Shown here: piece by piece, positions 27,916 through 35,245 of the stretch
How the letters are laid out: every line of letters begins with the position of its first letter
How positions within the stretch are numbered: the first letter of the stretch is position 1
NCBI RefSeq assembly: GCF_004403065.1
Contig: NZ_SOHA01000039.1
Span: 1 to 64,000, forward strand
Source of the DNA: Cryobacterium cryoconiti
GTDB lineage: Bacteria; Actinomycetota; Actinomycetes; Actinomycetales; Microbacteriaceae
Length of the DNA: 64,000 bases
Direction of reading: 5' to 3'
Made by a program: the position numbers and the translations under genes
Notes under the pieces: generated by a model
Told to the model about the DNA's origin: nothing
Seen by the model: the letters and a program-made list of their open reading frames with translations, nothing else
The model's database searches: none

Positions 27916-28551
27916 TTACTCGGCCGACGCGGCCGGTACCGTGGTCACCGGGGCGAAGATGGGTCCGACGGTGCGCGAGCGCTTCATCTCGAAGAAGCCG
28001 TCGTAGCCGGCGACGGCCACCACGCCGTCCCAGAGCTTGAGAGCCGCGTCGCCGCTCGGTGCGGGCGAGATGACCGGACCGAAGAACGCCACGTCGTTGA
28101 CGGCGATGACGGGGGTTCCGACATCCTGGCCGACCCGTTCCATACCGTCGAAGTGGCTGGCCCGCATCTGCACGTCGTAGTGGTCGCTGTCGGCCCAGTC
28201 GGCGAAGGATGCCGGCAGGCCCACCTCGGCGAGCGCGGCCGGGATGACCTCGTCAGGGTTGATGCTGCCACCGGGGTGGATGCGGACGCCGAGGGCGTCG
28301 TAGAGCGCCTTGACCGTGTTCTGGCCGTGCAGTTCCTGCGCGGCCGTCACCAGTCGGGTGTATTTCAGTGCCCGCGGGAAGAACGCCCGGTGCTCCTCGG
28401 ACACGTCCTGGTCCTCGTTCAGAACGGCGAGACTCATCACTTTCCACTCGACGTCGAATCCGCGCAGGGCGGAGACCTCATCCACCCACCGAGAGGTCAT
28501 CCAGGCCCAGGGGCAGGAGGGGTCGAACCAGAACTTCACAGAGTCAGCCAT
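27916..28551 (-). CDS. DsbA-like thioredoxin-fold protein, mycothiol-dependent nitroreductase homologue
   Basis: A 211-residue cytoplasmic thioredoxin-fold protein, a close relative of M. tuberculosis Rv2466c by remembered sequence (FWFDPxCPW, SRWV, VMSLAxLNE, DVGTPVIAVNDVAFFGPV, GFFEMKRSRT). Rv2466c uses mycothiol to reduce nitro compounds and peroxides. The active site here is CPWA at about residues 13-16, so the nucleophilic Cys is kept but the second Cys is Ala. That rules out a dithiol cycle and fits a monothiol mechanism using mycothiol (inference). It is the first gene of the rpiB-nei operon and has its own leaderless-type promoter. Confidence 0.9.
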   Translation of the reverse strand: MADSVKFWFDPSCPWAWMTSRWVDEVSALRGFDVEWKVMSLAVLNEDQDVSEEHRAFFPRALKYTRLVTAAQELHGQNTVKALYDALGVRIHPGGSINPDEVIPAALAEVGLPASFADWADSDHYDVQMRASHFDGMERVGQDVGTPVIAVNDVAFFGPVISPAPSGDAALKLWDGVVAVAGYDGFFEMKRSRTVGPIFAPVTTVPAASAE

Positions 28552-28557
28552 GAGGCA

Positions 28558-28563
28558 AGCCTA
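28558..28563 (-). promoter_or_regulatory. -10 box TAGGCT, leaderless start of the nitroreductase-rpiB-nei operon
   Basis: TAGGCT on the minus strand ends six bases before the ATG at 28551 and no ribosome binding site is present. This is the likely main promoter of the five-gene operon ending at 24232. Confidence 0.55.
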
Positions 28564-28736
28564 GGTCTCCGCTCGCTGAGAAAGTGCCGGTGGGAGCCTC
28601 AGGTAAACCCCTGTCCAGAGGGGGTATCCCCAGCAAAATGTCTGGTTATTGCCTATTTTCGGCTAAAATTATTCGTTATGCCCGAAAGCGGGCCCTCAAT
28701 TTTCGTAACACCGTGATCTACCCGAGAGAAGCTCCA

Positions 28737-30329
28737 ATGCCCAGAACTACCTCATATTCCGGCGCCGACGGCACCGCGATGAAGACCAAGAAACCGCTTC
28801 TGCAGCGCCGATTAAAGGTGTCCCACGTGAACGTGGTCGATCAGTCGAGACTCAAGAAAGCGCTCGGCGGAACCATCGTCGGAAACACGATGGAATGGTA
28901 CGACGTCGGCGTGTTCGGCTACCTGATCACGACCATGGGCCCGGTCTTCCTGCCCGAATCCGACCCGACGGTGCAGACCCTGTTCCTGCTCGGCACCTTC
29001 GCCGCGACCTTCATCGCCCGCCCGCTGGGTGGTGTGTTCTTCGGCTGGCTCGGGGACAAGATCGGCCGGCAGAAGGTGCTGTCGATGACCCTGATGCTGA
29101 TGGCCGCATCCACTTTTGCCGTGGGCCTTCTGCCCGGCTACGCCCAGGTGGGCATGCTCGCCGCCGCCCTGTTGGTCTTCACCAAGCTCGTGCAGGGCTT
29201 CTCGACCGGTGGCGAGTACGCCGGTGCGACCACCTTCGTCAGCGAGCACTCGCCTGACAAGCACCGTGGCTTCTTCGCCAGCCTGCTCGACATGGGCAGC
29301 TACCTCGGTTTCGCCATCGGCGCCGCGCTCGTCTCCATCCTGCAGGTCACCCTCGGGCAGCCCGTGATGGAGGACTGGGGCTGGCGCATCCCGTTCCTGA
29401 TCGCCGGACCGCTCGGCCTGATCGCCATCTGGTTCCGTCTGAAGATCGAGGAATCCCCCACCTTCCAGGCCACCCTGGACGCCAAGGAACTGGCCGCCAC
29501 CGACCCGTCGTTCACCGACGAGTCCGCCGCGTCCAACGGCCCGCTCAGCATCTTCAAGAACCACTGGCGGGGCATCATCGTCGCGATGCTCCTCGTTGCA
29601 GCGGCCAACACGCTCGGCTACGCACTCACCTCGTACATGCCCACCTACCTCACGGCCACCAAGGGCTACGACGAGTTGCACGGCACGCTGCTGACCATCC
29701 CGATCCTCGTCGTCATGGCGCTCTGCATCCCCCTGGCCGGCCGTCTGTCGGACAAGATCGGCCGCCGCCCCGTGCTCTGGATGGGTGCGTCCAGTGCCAT
29801 CGTGCTGTCCATCCCCGCCTTCCTGCTGATCGACATCGGAGAAATCTGGACGACACTGCTCGGCCTGGCCCTGATCGCCCTGCCCGTCACGTTCTACGTC
29901 GCCAACCTCGCTTCGGCCCTGCCGGCGCTGTTCCCGACCGAAAGCCGTTACGGCGCAATGGGCATCGCCTACAACTTCTCGGTGGCCATCTTCGGTGGCA
30001 CCACGCCGTTCATCATCGCGGCGCTGATCGCCACGACCGAGAACGACATGATGCCGGCGTACTACCTGATGGGGACATCCGTCATCGGTGCCGTCGCGAT
30101 CTTCTTCCTGCGCGAGTCGGCCGGGCGCCCGCTGCTCGGGTCCATGCCCAGCGTGGATACGGTCTTCGAGGCCCGGGAGCTCGTCGCCACCCAGGACGAC
30201 AACCCCACCCTGGACACCGACGAGATGCCGTTCGATGAGACGTACGAGCCGCCGACCTCGTCGATGGACCTGTCATCTCTGATGACGGAGACAGAGGCCG
30301 AGCCCGAGCCCGAGCCGCTGAAGGTCTAG
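28737..30329 (+). CDS. MFS transporter, metabolite:H+ symporter (MHS/ProP-like) family
   Basis: A 530-residue, 12-helix proton symporter. The MHS markers are GNTMEWYDVGVFGYL at helix 1 (about residues 46-60), GWLGDKIGRQKVL in loop 2-3, and GRLSDKIGRRPVLW in loop 8-9. Relatives carry proline/betaine, alpha-ketoglutarate, citrate or aromatic acids. The substrate is not readable from sequence. I start at 28737 (GAGAGAAG upstream) rather than the longer frame. The N-terminal 35 residues are basic and the C-terminal 50 are acidic with a Glu-Pro run (EAEPEPEP). The 28620-28720 leader is strikingly A+T-rich for this genome and probably holds the promoter. Confidence 0.92.
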   Translation: MPRTTSYSGADGTAMKTKKPLLQRRLKVSHVNVVDQSRLKKALGGTIVGNTMEWYDVGVFGYLITTMGPVFLPESDPTVQTLFLLGTFAATFIARPLGGVFFGWLGDKIGRQKVLSMTLMLMAASTFAVGLLPGYAQVGMLAAALLVFTKLVQGFSTGGEYAGATTFVSEHSPDKHRGFFASLLDMGSYLGFAIGAALVSILQVTLGQPVMEDWGWRIPFLIAGPLGLIAIWFRLKIEESPTFQATLDAKELAATDPSFTDESAASNGPLSIFKNHWRGIIVAMLLVAAANTLGYALTSYMPTYLTATKGYDELHGTLLTIPILVVMALCIPLAGRLSDKIGRRPVLWMGASSAIVLSIPAFLLIDIGEIWTTLLGLALIALPVTFYVANLASALPALFPTESRYGAMGIAYNFSVAIFGGTTPFIIAALIATTENDMMPAYYLMGTSVIGAVAIFFLRESAGRPLLGSMPSVDTVFEARELVATQDDNPTLDTDEMPFDETYEPPTSSMDLSSLMTETEAEPEPEPLKV

Positions 30330-30348
30330 CCACCCGCTCCGCTCCACG

Positions 30349-30412
30349 ACTGTTGCCCGATCGGACGACTGTTGCCGCTACACCGGCAACAGTCGTCCGG
30401 CCGGGCAACAGT
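30349..30412. repeat. Nested double palindrome with four ACTGTTGCC cores
   Basis: An inner perfect 16-bp stem, CGGACGACTGTTGCCG (30362-30377) with CGGCAACAGTCGTCCG (30384-30399), has a 6-base loop. It is enclosed by an outer perfect 11-bp stem, ACTGTTGCCCG (30349-30359) with CGGGCAACAGT (30402-30412). The same core ACTGTTGCC thus appears twice in each orientation within 64 bp. It lies 20 bases after the MFS stop and ends 19 bases before the SDR -10 box. It could terminate the MFS mRNA, but no T-run follows, and the iterated core looks more like a mobile REP/BIME-type element. Confidence 0.85.
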
Positions 30413-30430
30413 TGGTTGGGGAGAGGATCG

Positions 30431-30436
30431 TAGACT
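30431..30436 (+). promoter_or_regulatory. -10 box TAGACT, leaderless start of the zinc-ribbon SDR gene
   Basis: TAGACT ends six bases before the ATG at 30443, with no Shine-Dalgarno sequence. The right arm of the nested palindrome lies where a -35 region would be. Confidence 0.55.
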
Positions 30437-30442
30437 TGTCCG

Positions 30443-31945
30443 ATGACCACGACGCCTCCGACCGAGCCCGCTCCCGTGGCCGAGTCCTCCCCGGGCATCG
30501 ACCCTGCCGAGATGGCGATCGCGCTGCGCGTGCTTGCCTCCCTCAGCGAGATCGACCCCGAAGACCCCGACTTCGTCACCGTGCGGCAGGCCACCGCCAA
30601 GATGTTCAAGTCCGTGAAGATGGTGCGCCGCGGTGAGAAGCGGCAGGCGATAGCGGATGCCGACCGTCAGGTGATCGCCGCGACCGCGACCGGCGCCCCC
30701 ACCCGCATCGACGACGAGACCGTCGGCGCCCAGCTGCGCCTCGGCACGGAGCAGGCGTCGGCCGGCGAGTTGCTCGTGCCGCGCGCCTGCTACATCTGCA
30801 AGCAGAAGTACACCCTCGTCGACGCCTTCTACCACCAGCTCTGCCCCACCTGCGCGGCCATGAGCCACGAGAAGCGGGACGCCCGCACCGACCTCACCGG
30901 CAAGCGCGCCCTGCTCACCGGCGGCCGCGCGAAGATCGGCATGTACATCGCCCTGCGCCTGCTGCGCGACGGCGCCCACACCACCATCACCACCCGGTTC
31001 CCCCGCGACGCGGTGCGCCGCTTCAGCGCCATGCCCGACTCGGGCGACTGGCTGCACCGCCTGCGCATCGTCGGGATCGACCTGCGCGACCCGGCCCAGG
31101 TGATCGGCCTGGCCGACTCCGTCGCCGCGGCCGGACCGCTGGACATCCTGATCAACAACGCCGCCCAGACCGTGCGCCGCTCCCCCGGCTCCTACTCGAT
31201 GCTGGTCGAGGCGGAGCAGTCGCCGCTGCCGGAGGGCATCATCCCCGAGATCGTCACGTTCGGGCATACCAGCGACGCGCACCCCACCGCGCTGGCGGCA
31301 TCCGTCACCAGCCACCCGATCCTGGCCGCGGCGGCCGGCGCCACCGGCGCGCTCACCGCCGACGATCTGACCGCTTTGGCCCTCGCGCCGGGCTCCTCAT
31401 CGCTCGAGCGACTCGCCGCCGGCACCGCGATCGACGCCGGCGGGCTCGTGCCCGACCTGCACGACGAGAACAGCTGGACCGCGAATGTGCAAGACGTCGA
31501 CCCGTTGGAGATGCTGGAGGTGCAGCTCTGCAACACCACGGCCCCGTTCCTGCTGGTGAGCCGTCTGCGGTCCTCGCTCGCGGCATCCGACGCCCGCCGC
31601 ACCTACATCGTGAACGTGTCGGCGATGGAGGGCGTGTTCGGCCGCGGGTACAAGGGTCCAGGCCACCCGCACACGAACATGGCCAAGGCCGCGCTGAACA
31701 TGCTCACCCGCACCAGCGCGAAGGAGATGCTGTCCGACGGCATCCTGATGACCAGCGTCGACACCGGCTGGATCACGGATGAGCGGCCGCACCCCACCAA
31801 GATCCGCCTCGCCGAGGAGGGCTTCCACGCGCCCCTCGACCTGGTCGACGGCGCGGCCCGGGTCTACGACCCGATCGTGCGCGGCGAGGCCGGCGAAGAC
31901 CTCTGCGGCGTCTTTCTGAAGGACTACAAGCCCGGCACCTGGTGA
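30443..31945 (+). CDS. Zinc-ribbon / short-chain dehydrogenase-like fusion protein
   Basis: A 500-residue protein. Residues 1-110 form an Ala/Asp-rich helical region. Residues about 115-140 hold a zinc ribbon with two pairs, CYIC and CPTC, 20 residues apart. A Rossmann fold starts at about 153 (LLTGGRAKIGMYIAL), with the SDR INNAAQ motif at about 236. The catalytic Ser is present (IVNVSAMEG, about 392). The position of the SDR Tyr-x3-Lys is PHTNMAKAALNM, so the Lys is kept but the Tyr is Thr. A ~100-residue insertion, partly Ala-rich (TALAASVTSHPILAAAAGAT), separates the NAD-binding and catalytic parts. It may bind a nucleotide without classical redox chemistry, or use the nearby conserved-looking Tyr in GRGYKG (inference). 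The function is not known. Confidence 0.8.
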   Translation: MTTTPPTEPAPVAESSPGIDPAEMAIALRVLASLSEIDPEDPDFVTVRQATAKMFKSVKMVRRGEKRQAIADADRQVIAATATGAPTRIDDETVGAQLRLGTEQASAGELLVPRACYICKQKYTLVDAFYHQLCPTCAAMSHEKRDARTDLTGKRALLTGGRAKIGMYIALRLLRDGAHTTITTRFPRDAVRRFSAMPDSGDWLHRLRIVGIDLRDPAQVIGLADSVAAAGPLDILINNAAQTVRRSPGSYSMLVEAEQSPLPEGIIPEIVTFGHTSDAHPTALAASVTSHPILAAAAGATGALTADDLTALALAPGSSSLERLAAGTAIDAGGLVPDLHDENSWTANVQDVDPLEMLEVQLCNTTAPFLLVSRLRSSLAASDARRTYIVNVSAMEGVFGRGYKGPGHPHTNMAKAALNMLTRTSAKEMLSDGILMTSVDTGWITDERPHPTKIRLAEEGFHAPLDLVDGAARVYDPIVRGEAGEDLCGVFLKDYKPGTW

Positions 31946-32076
31946 CGCTCCGCGGGTGATGCAGCGGTCGGCGACGGTTCACGGCGGTTGGCGGCGGTTG
32001 ACAGCCCGCGAGCACCGGTCGACGCTGGGCCCGAAGGCAGCCAGCCGTGCTGCCTCAGTGCACGGAGAGGGCGGCA

Positions 32077-32720
32077 ATGAAGCTCACGGTCAACATCTTC
32101 CTCACCCTGGATGGCGTCATGCAGGGCCCGGGAGGCCTGGACGAGGACACCTCCGGCGGCTTCGAGCGCGGGGGCTGGCTCGTCCCCCCGCCGACGAGGG
32201 GTTCGGTCGGATCGTCGACGGCTGGTTCGCCGCGGCCGACGCAACCCTGCTCGGACGCACGACGTACCTGAGCATGCAGCCGTACTGGGAGCAGGTCACC
32301 GACCCGGACAACCCGGTGGCGACAGCCCTCAACGGGCTGCCGAAGTACGTGGTCTCGACCACACTCACGGACCCGACCTGGAACAACTCCACCGTGGTCG
32401 CCACGGACATCCTCGAGTCGGTGGCACAGCTCAAGGCCCGGCCGGGGCGCGAGTTGCAGGTGCACGGCAGTTGCCTCCTGGCCCGCTCCCTGCACGACGC
32501 GGGCCTGGTGGACGAATACCGGCTGATTTACTTCCCCGTCGTCGTCGGCCAGGGCAAGCGGCTCTTCGACTCGGGCTCCGTGCCGTCGACGTTCACACTG
32601 GAGCAGTGCGTGACGACCAATGCCGGAGCGGTCGGTCTGACTTTCCGCCCGACGACCTTCGTGACCGCCGACCTCGAGATGCCGGAGGGCGGCGCGGAGG
32701 CGGTTCGGGAGCAGCACTGA
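32077..32720 (+). pseudogene. RibD C-terminal / DHFR-like reductase, interrupted by a frameshift
   Basis: The start ([23 protein letters not shown] 32077 after GGAGAGG) lies in one frame. The rest continues in another from about 32190 ([59 protein letters not shown]). The switch falls at a run of six C at 32184-32189; seven C would restore one continuous protein of about 214 residues. Both sides match the DHFR-like family in order, with nothing missing. The cause may be a sequencing error, a recent mutation or slippage. If intact it would be an NADPH-dependent reductase of unknown substrate. Confidence 0.85.
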
Positions 32721-32747
32721 TCTCTCGCGGTCGCCGCGAGACGGAGC

Positions 32748-32753
32748 TACACT
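32748..32753 (+). promoter_or_regulatory. -10 box TACACT, leaderless start of the SRPBCC gene
   Basis: TACACT ends six bases before the ATG at 32760, and the intervening CCCCGC cannot act as a ribosome binding site. Confidence 0.5.
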
Positions 32754-32759
32754 CCCCGC

Positions 32760-33206
32760 ATGGAAAAACTCCACTACACCGTTCGAATCGAAGCCCCCGC
32801 GCACACCGTCTGGACCACGATGCTCGACGACGACACGTACCAGGAGTGGGCGAGCGCGTTCAACGAGGGTTCCCACTACGAAGGCAGTTGGGATCTCGGC
32901 AGCGAGATCCGTTTCCTGGGGCCCGACGAAGACGGTGCGATCGGCGGCATGATCGGCACCGTCATCGAAAACCGGCCGGACGAGCTCGTCACCGTCGAAT
33001 ATTTCGGAGACATCATGAAGGGCGTCGAACGCACCGGTGACGAGGCGCTGTTCTCCGGCGCCCTCGAGAGCTACTCCTTCAGCGAGTCCGACGGCGTCAC
33101 CACTGTCGAGGTGGCGGTCGACACCGAGGAGGAGTACGTGTCGATGTTCGACGAGCTCTGGCCGGTCGCTCTCGCCACGCTCAAGGACCTCGCCGAGGCA
33201 CGCTGA
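32760..33206 (+). CDS. SRPBCC/START-fold protein (AHSA1-like)
   Basis: A 148-residue single-domain protein with the pattern of the Bet v1/SRPBCC fold: YTVRIEAPAHTVWTTMLD at the start, an edge strand GSEIRFLGPDE, and a long C-terminal helix EEYVSMFDELWPVALATLKDL. The fold forms a cavity for a hydrophobic ligand; polyketide cyclases, lipid binders and Aha1-like proteins share it. There is no signal peptide. It is convergent with the DUF2332 gene, 32 bases away. No ligand can be proposed. Confidence 0.82.
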   Translation: MEKLHYTVRIEAPAHTVWTTMLDDDTYQEWASAFNEGSHYEGSWDLGSEIRFLGPDEDGAIGGMIGTVIENRPDELVTVEYFGDIMKGVERTGDEALFSGALESYSFSESDGVTTVEVAVDTEEEYVSMFDELWPVALATLKDLAEAR

Positions 33207-33238
33207 GCCGCGCCGCCAAAGCAGGCCCTGCCGGGGCG

Positions 33239-34252
33239 TCAGCCGAGACCGTCTTCGTCGGCAAGCCAGTGCAGGGCCCGACCGTGCGGCTGCGTGTAGG
33301 CGATGGGCTCGGCGTCGAGGGCCAGCACGAAGTCGGTGGATGCGGCGGGGACCGATCGCATCCGTTCACTGACCGCGGGCACGACGTTCCGTCCCTCGTT
33401 CGACAGCCAGCGCACGGGCAGCCGCGCGAGCGTCGCCGTGAACCGGCGCGTGGCCGCCTCGTCGAGGTAGGCGAGCACCGCAGTATGGAACACGACCACG
33501 GTGGCCCCGGCGGGCGCCTGGGCGAGGAGCGTCACGATCTGCTCATTGAGGTCCCCGCGCACGATGCGGGCCGGTTCCGCCCGGGCGACGGTCACCGCTG
33601 CACGCAGCCTCGCGCGGCGATCATCGTGCTCCGGCCAGATCAGCGCGTCCAGCCAGGCCACGTCGGTCTCGTCGTGCACGGAGAGCGGGTTGAGGTCGAT
33701 GCCGGCCCGCCAGACCACGGTGGGCAGGCCGGGCGGCACGGGCACCGGTCCCGTGGTGGTGCAGTCGAGGACGACCGCACTCGGCCCTGAGACGGGATGC
33801 AGCATCCGTTCGGCTCCGTCGCCGTCCGCATACCGGTAGCTGTACCGGTCGGGGTACAGGCACAACCCCGCGGATGCCCCTACCTCGATCAGCGCGAGCG
33901 GTCCGGGAATCGCGGCGAGCGCCGGGAGCAGAACAGCACAGCGGGCAGGTTCATTCGTCTGGGTGGAGTGGCTGAGACAGGTTTCCTCGACGGCGGCCCA
34001 GTGCGCGGCCAGCCAGGCCGCGAAGGCGGCATACCCCGAGACCGGAGCGCCGGTGAACCGCGCCGCGCTGAAGACCAGGTTCGGCTGCCGTTTCGGGGCC
34101 GGGAGGCGGTCGATCCGGGCAATGGTGACCGGGTCCTCCGCGACCCCGCGCGCCCACGCCTCGTAGCAGGCGCTCAGGCCGTGCGCCTCCACCTCGGCGA
34201 ACTGGCGGTAGCGGTCGGACGTCGCCGCCAGCGGGTCGGTGCTCGCTCTCAT
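33239..34252 (-). CDS. DUF2332 family protein
   Basis: A 337-residue cytoplasmic protein of the actinobacterial DUF2332 family, recognised from features such as SxxYxxFAEVEAHG near the start, GPLALIEVGASAGLCLYPDRY (about 116-136), WRAGIDLNPL and VVFHTAVLAYL. The Gly-rich stretch in EVGASAGLCLY together with the downstream acidic residues looks like a methyltransferase-type nucleotide-binding loop; that is inference. The ATG is six bases after a TAGGGT box and appears leaderless. The upstream GNAT stop codon TAG is the first half of that box. Confidence 0.8.
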   Translation of the reverse strand: MRASTDPLAATSDRYRQFAEVEAHGLSACYEAWARGVAEDPVTIARIDRLPAPKRQPNLVFSAARFTGAPVSGYAAFAAWLAAHWAAVEETCLSHSTQTNEPARCAVLLPALAAIPGPLALIEVGASAGLCLYPDRYSYRYADGDGAERMLHPVSGPSAVVLDCTTTGPVPVPPGLPTVVWRAGIDLNPLSVHDETDVAWLDALIWPEHDDRRARLRAAVTVARAEPARIVRGDLNEQIVTLLAQAPAGATVVVFHTAVLAYLDEAATRRFTATLARLPVRWLSNEGRNVVPAVSERMRSVPAASTDFVLALDAEPIAYTQPHGRALHWLADEDGLG

Positions 34253-34258
34253 GCCGAC

Positions 34259-34264
34259 ACCCTA
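34259..34264 (-). promoter_or_regulatory. -10 box TAGGGT overlapping the GNAT stop codon
   Basis: TAGGGT on the minus strand ends six bases before the DUF2332 ATG at 34252. Its first three bases are the TAG stop of the upstream GNAT gene, so the downstream gene may be transcribed separately and leaderless. Confidence 0.45.
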
Positions 34265-35104
34265 TTCCGTGAGCGATTCCATGGGCGGGCGGGGAGGTGA
34301 TTCCTGTCCACCGGCAGCGGGTGGGGTCCAGATGTACGGGGTCGTCATGGTCAAGGCCTGGAAGCCCAACCGGAACAGGATCGGTGCGCTGTCTGCGGAG
34401 GCGTCCACCTGCAGGTAGCGCACCCCGCGCTCCTGCGCGAGCCGAGCACGGTGGGCCACCAGCGCCCGGTAGAGACCGCGGCCCCGCCACGCGGCCAGAG
34501 TCGAGCCGCCCCAGAGCCCCGCGAAGTCCGTTCCCGAAGTGAATTCGAGACGGCACGAGGAGACTACCTCGCCGCCGGCCTCCGCGACGAAGACGAGCAC
34601 GTCGTGCGGTGCCGCGCGCACACTTGTCTCCAGCTGGTCGGCCAGCCAGGAATGGTCCGAATCCCAAACCTGGGTCTGCAGCGCGGCGATGCGCTCGAAA
34701 TCGGATCGGCTGTGGGCCTGCCGCATCGTCACGCCGGCCGGCAGCACGGGCTCCGCGCCGAGGCGTGCGGTCTCGGCCACCACGACCGTCTCCGGTTCGT
34801 CGGGCAGGAAACCGGCCGCGAACAGGCGGTCCGGAAGGTCGACCGGCAGATCGTGACTGCGGGTCTTCCACTCCACGGCTTCGCCACGGGCCGCGAAGAC
34901 GTCGCGCTGTTCCCTGATCAGCGCGTCAAGCTCGGCGCCGGTCACCCCGACGTCGCGGGCCGTCTCCACGAACCCCTGGTGCCGCCCCGAGACACGCAGC
35001 ACCGGCCCCTGCAGGTCGTAGTGGATGCCCGGCGGCAGGTCGGTCGGAACCCGCATCCGCAGCTGGGTGTCGTAGGCGGAAAGCAGTTCGTCGAGGTTCA
35101 TCAT
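34262..35104 (-). CDS. GNAT-family N-acetyltransferase with N-terminal extension
   Basis: A 280-residue protein. The acetyltransferase fold occupies about residues 120-265, with motif A in LWGGSTLAAWRGRGLYRALVAHRARL and motif B in DASADSAPILFRLGF. The first 120 residues form a separate half-GNAT-like domain (VPTDLPPGIHYDLQGPVLRV), so the protein may be a tandem GNAT with one inactive half. Two ATG codons stand in a row at 35104/35101, preceded by GTGAGG. The acceptor substrate is unknown. Confidence 0.85.
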   Translation of the reverse strand: MMNLDELLSAYDTQLRMRVPTDLPPGIHYDLQGPVLRVSGRHQGFVETARDVGVTGAELDALIREQRDVFAARGEAVEWKTRSHDLPVDLPDRLFAAGFLPDEPETVVVAETARLGAEPVLPAGVTMRQAHSRSDFERIAALQTQVWDSDHSWLADQLETSVRAAPHDVLVFVAEAGGEVVSSCRLEFTSGTDFAGLWGGSTLAAWRGRGLYRALVAHRARLAQERGVRYLQVDASADSAPILFRLGFQALTMTTPYIWTPPAAGGQESPPRPPMESLTE

Positions 35105-35245
35105 CGTGCCTCACCCTATTCCGAGCCCATATCCGGACGCTTACCCCCATGCAGGCACCATATTCCTTGGCTAGGCTTGGTATCCGTGCGCCACGTCACA
35201 AGCGTCAGCATGCGCGCACACCGCTGAACCGAGATGGAGAAACCG

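Noticed and set aside
31956-32076. Upstream in-frame extension of the RibD/DHFR-like second frame
   Set aside because: This part reads as Arg/Gly/His noise before the true ATG at 32077 in the other frame; homology begins only after the C-run.
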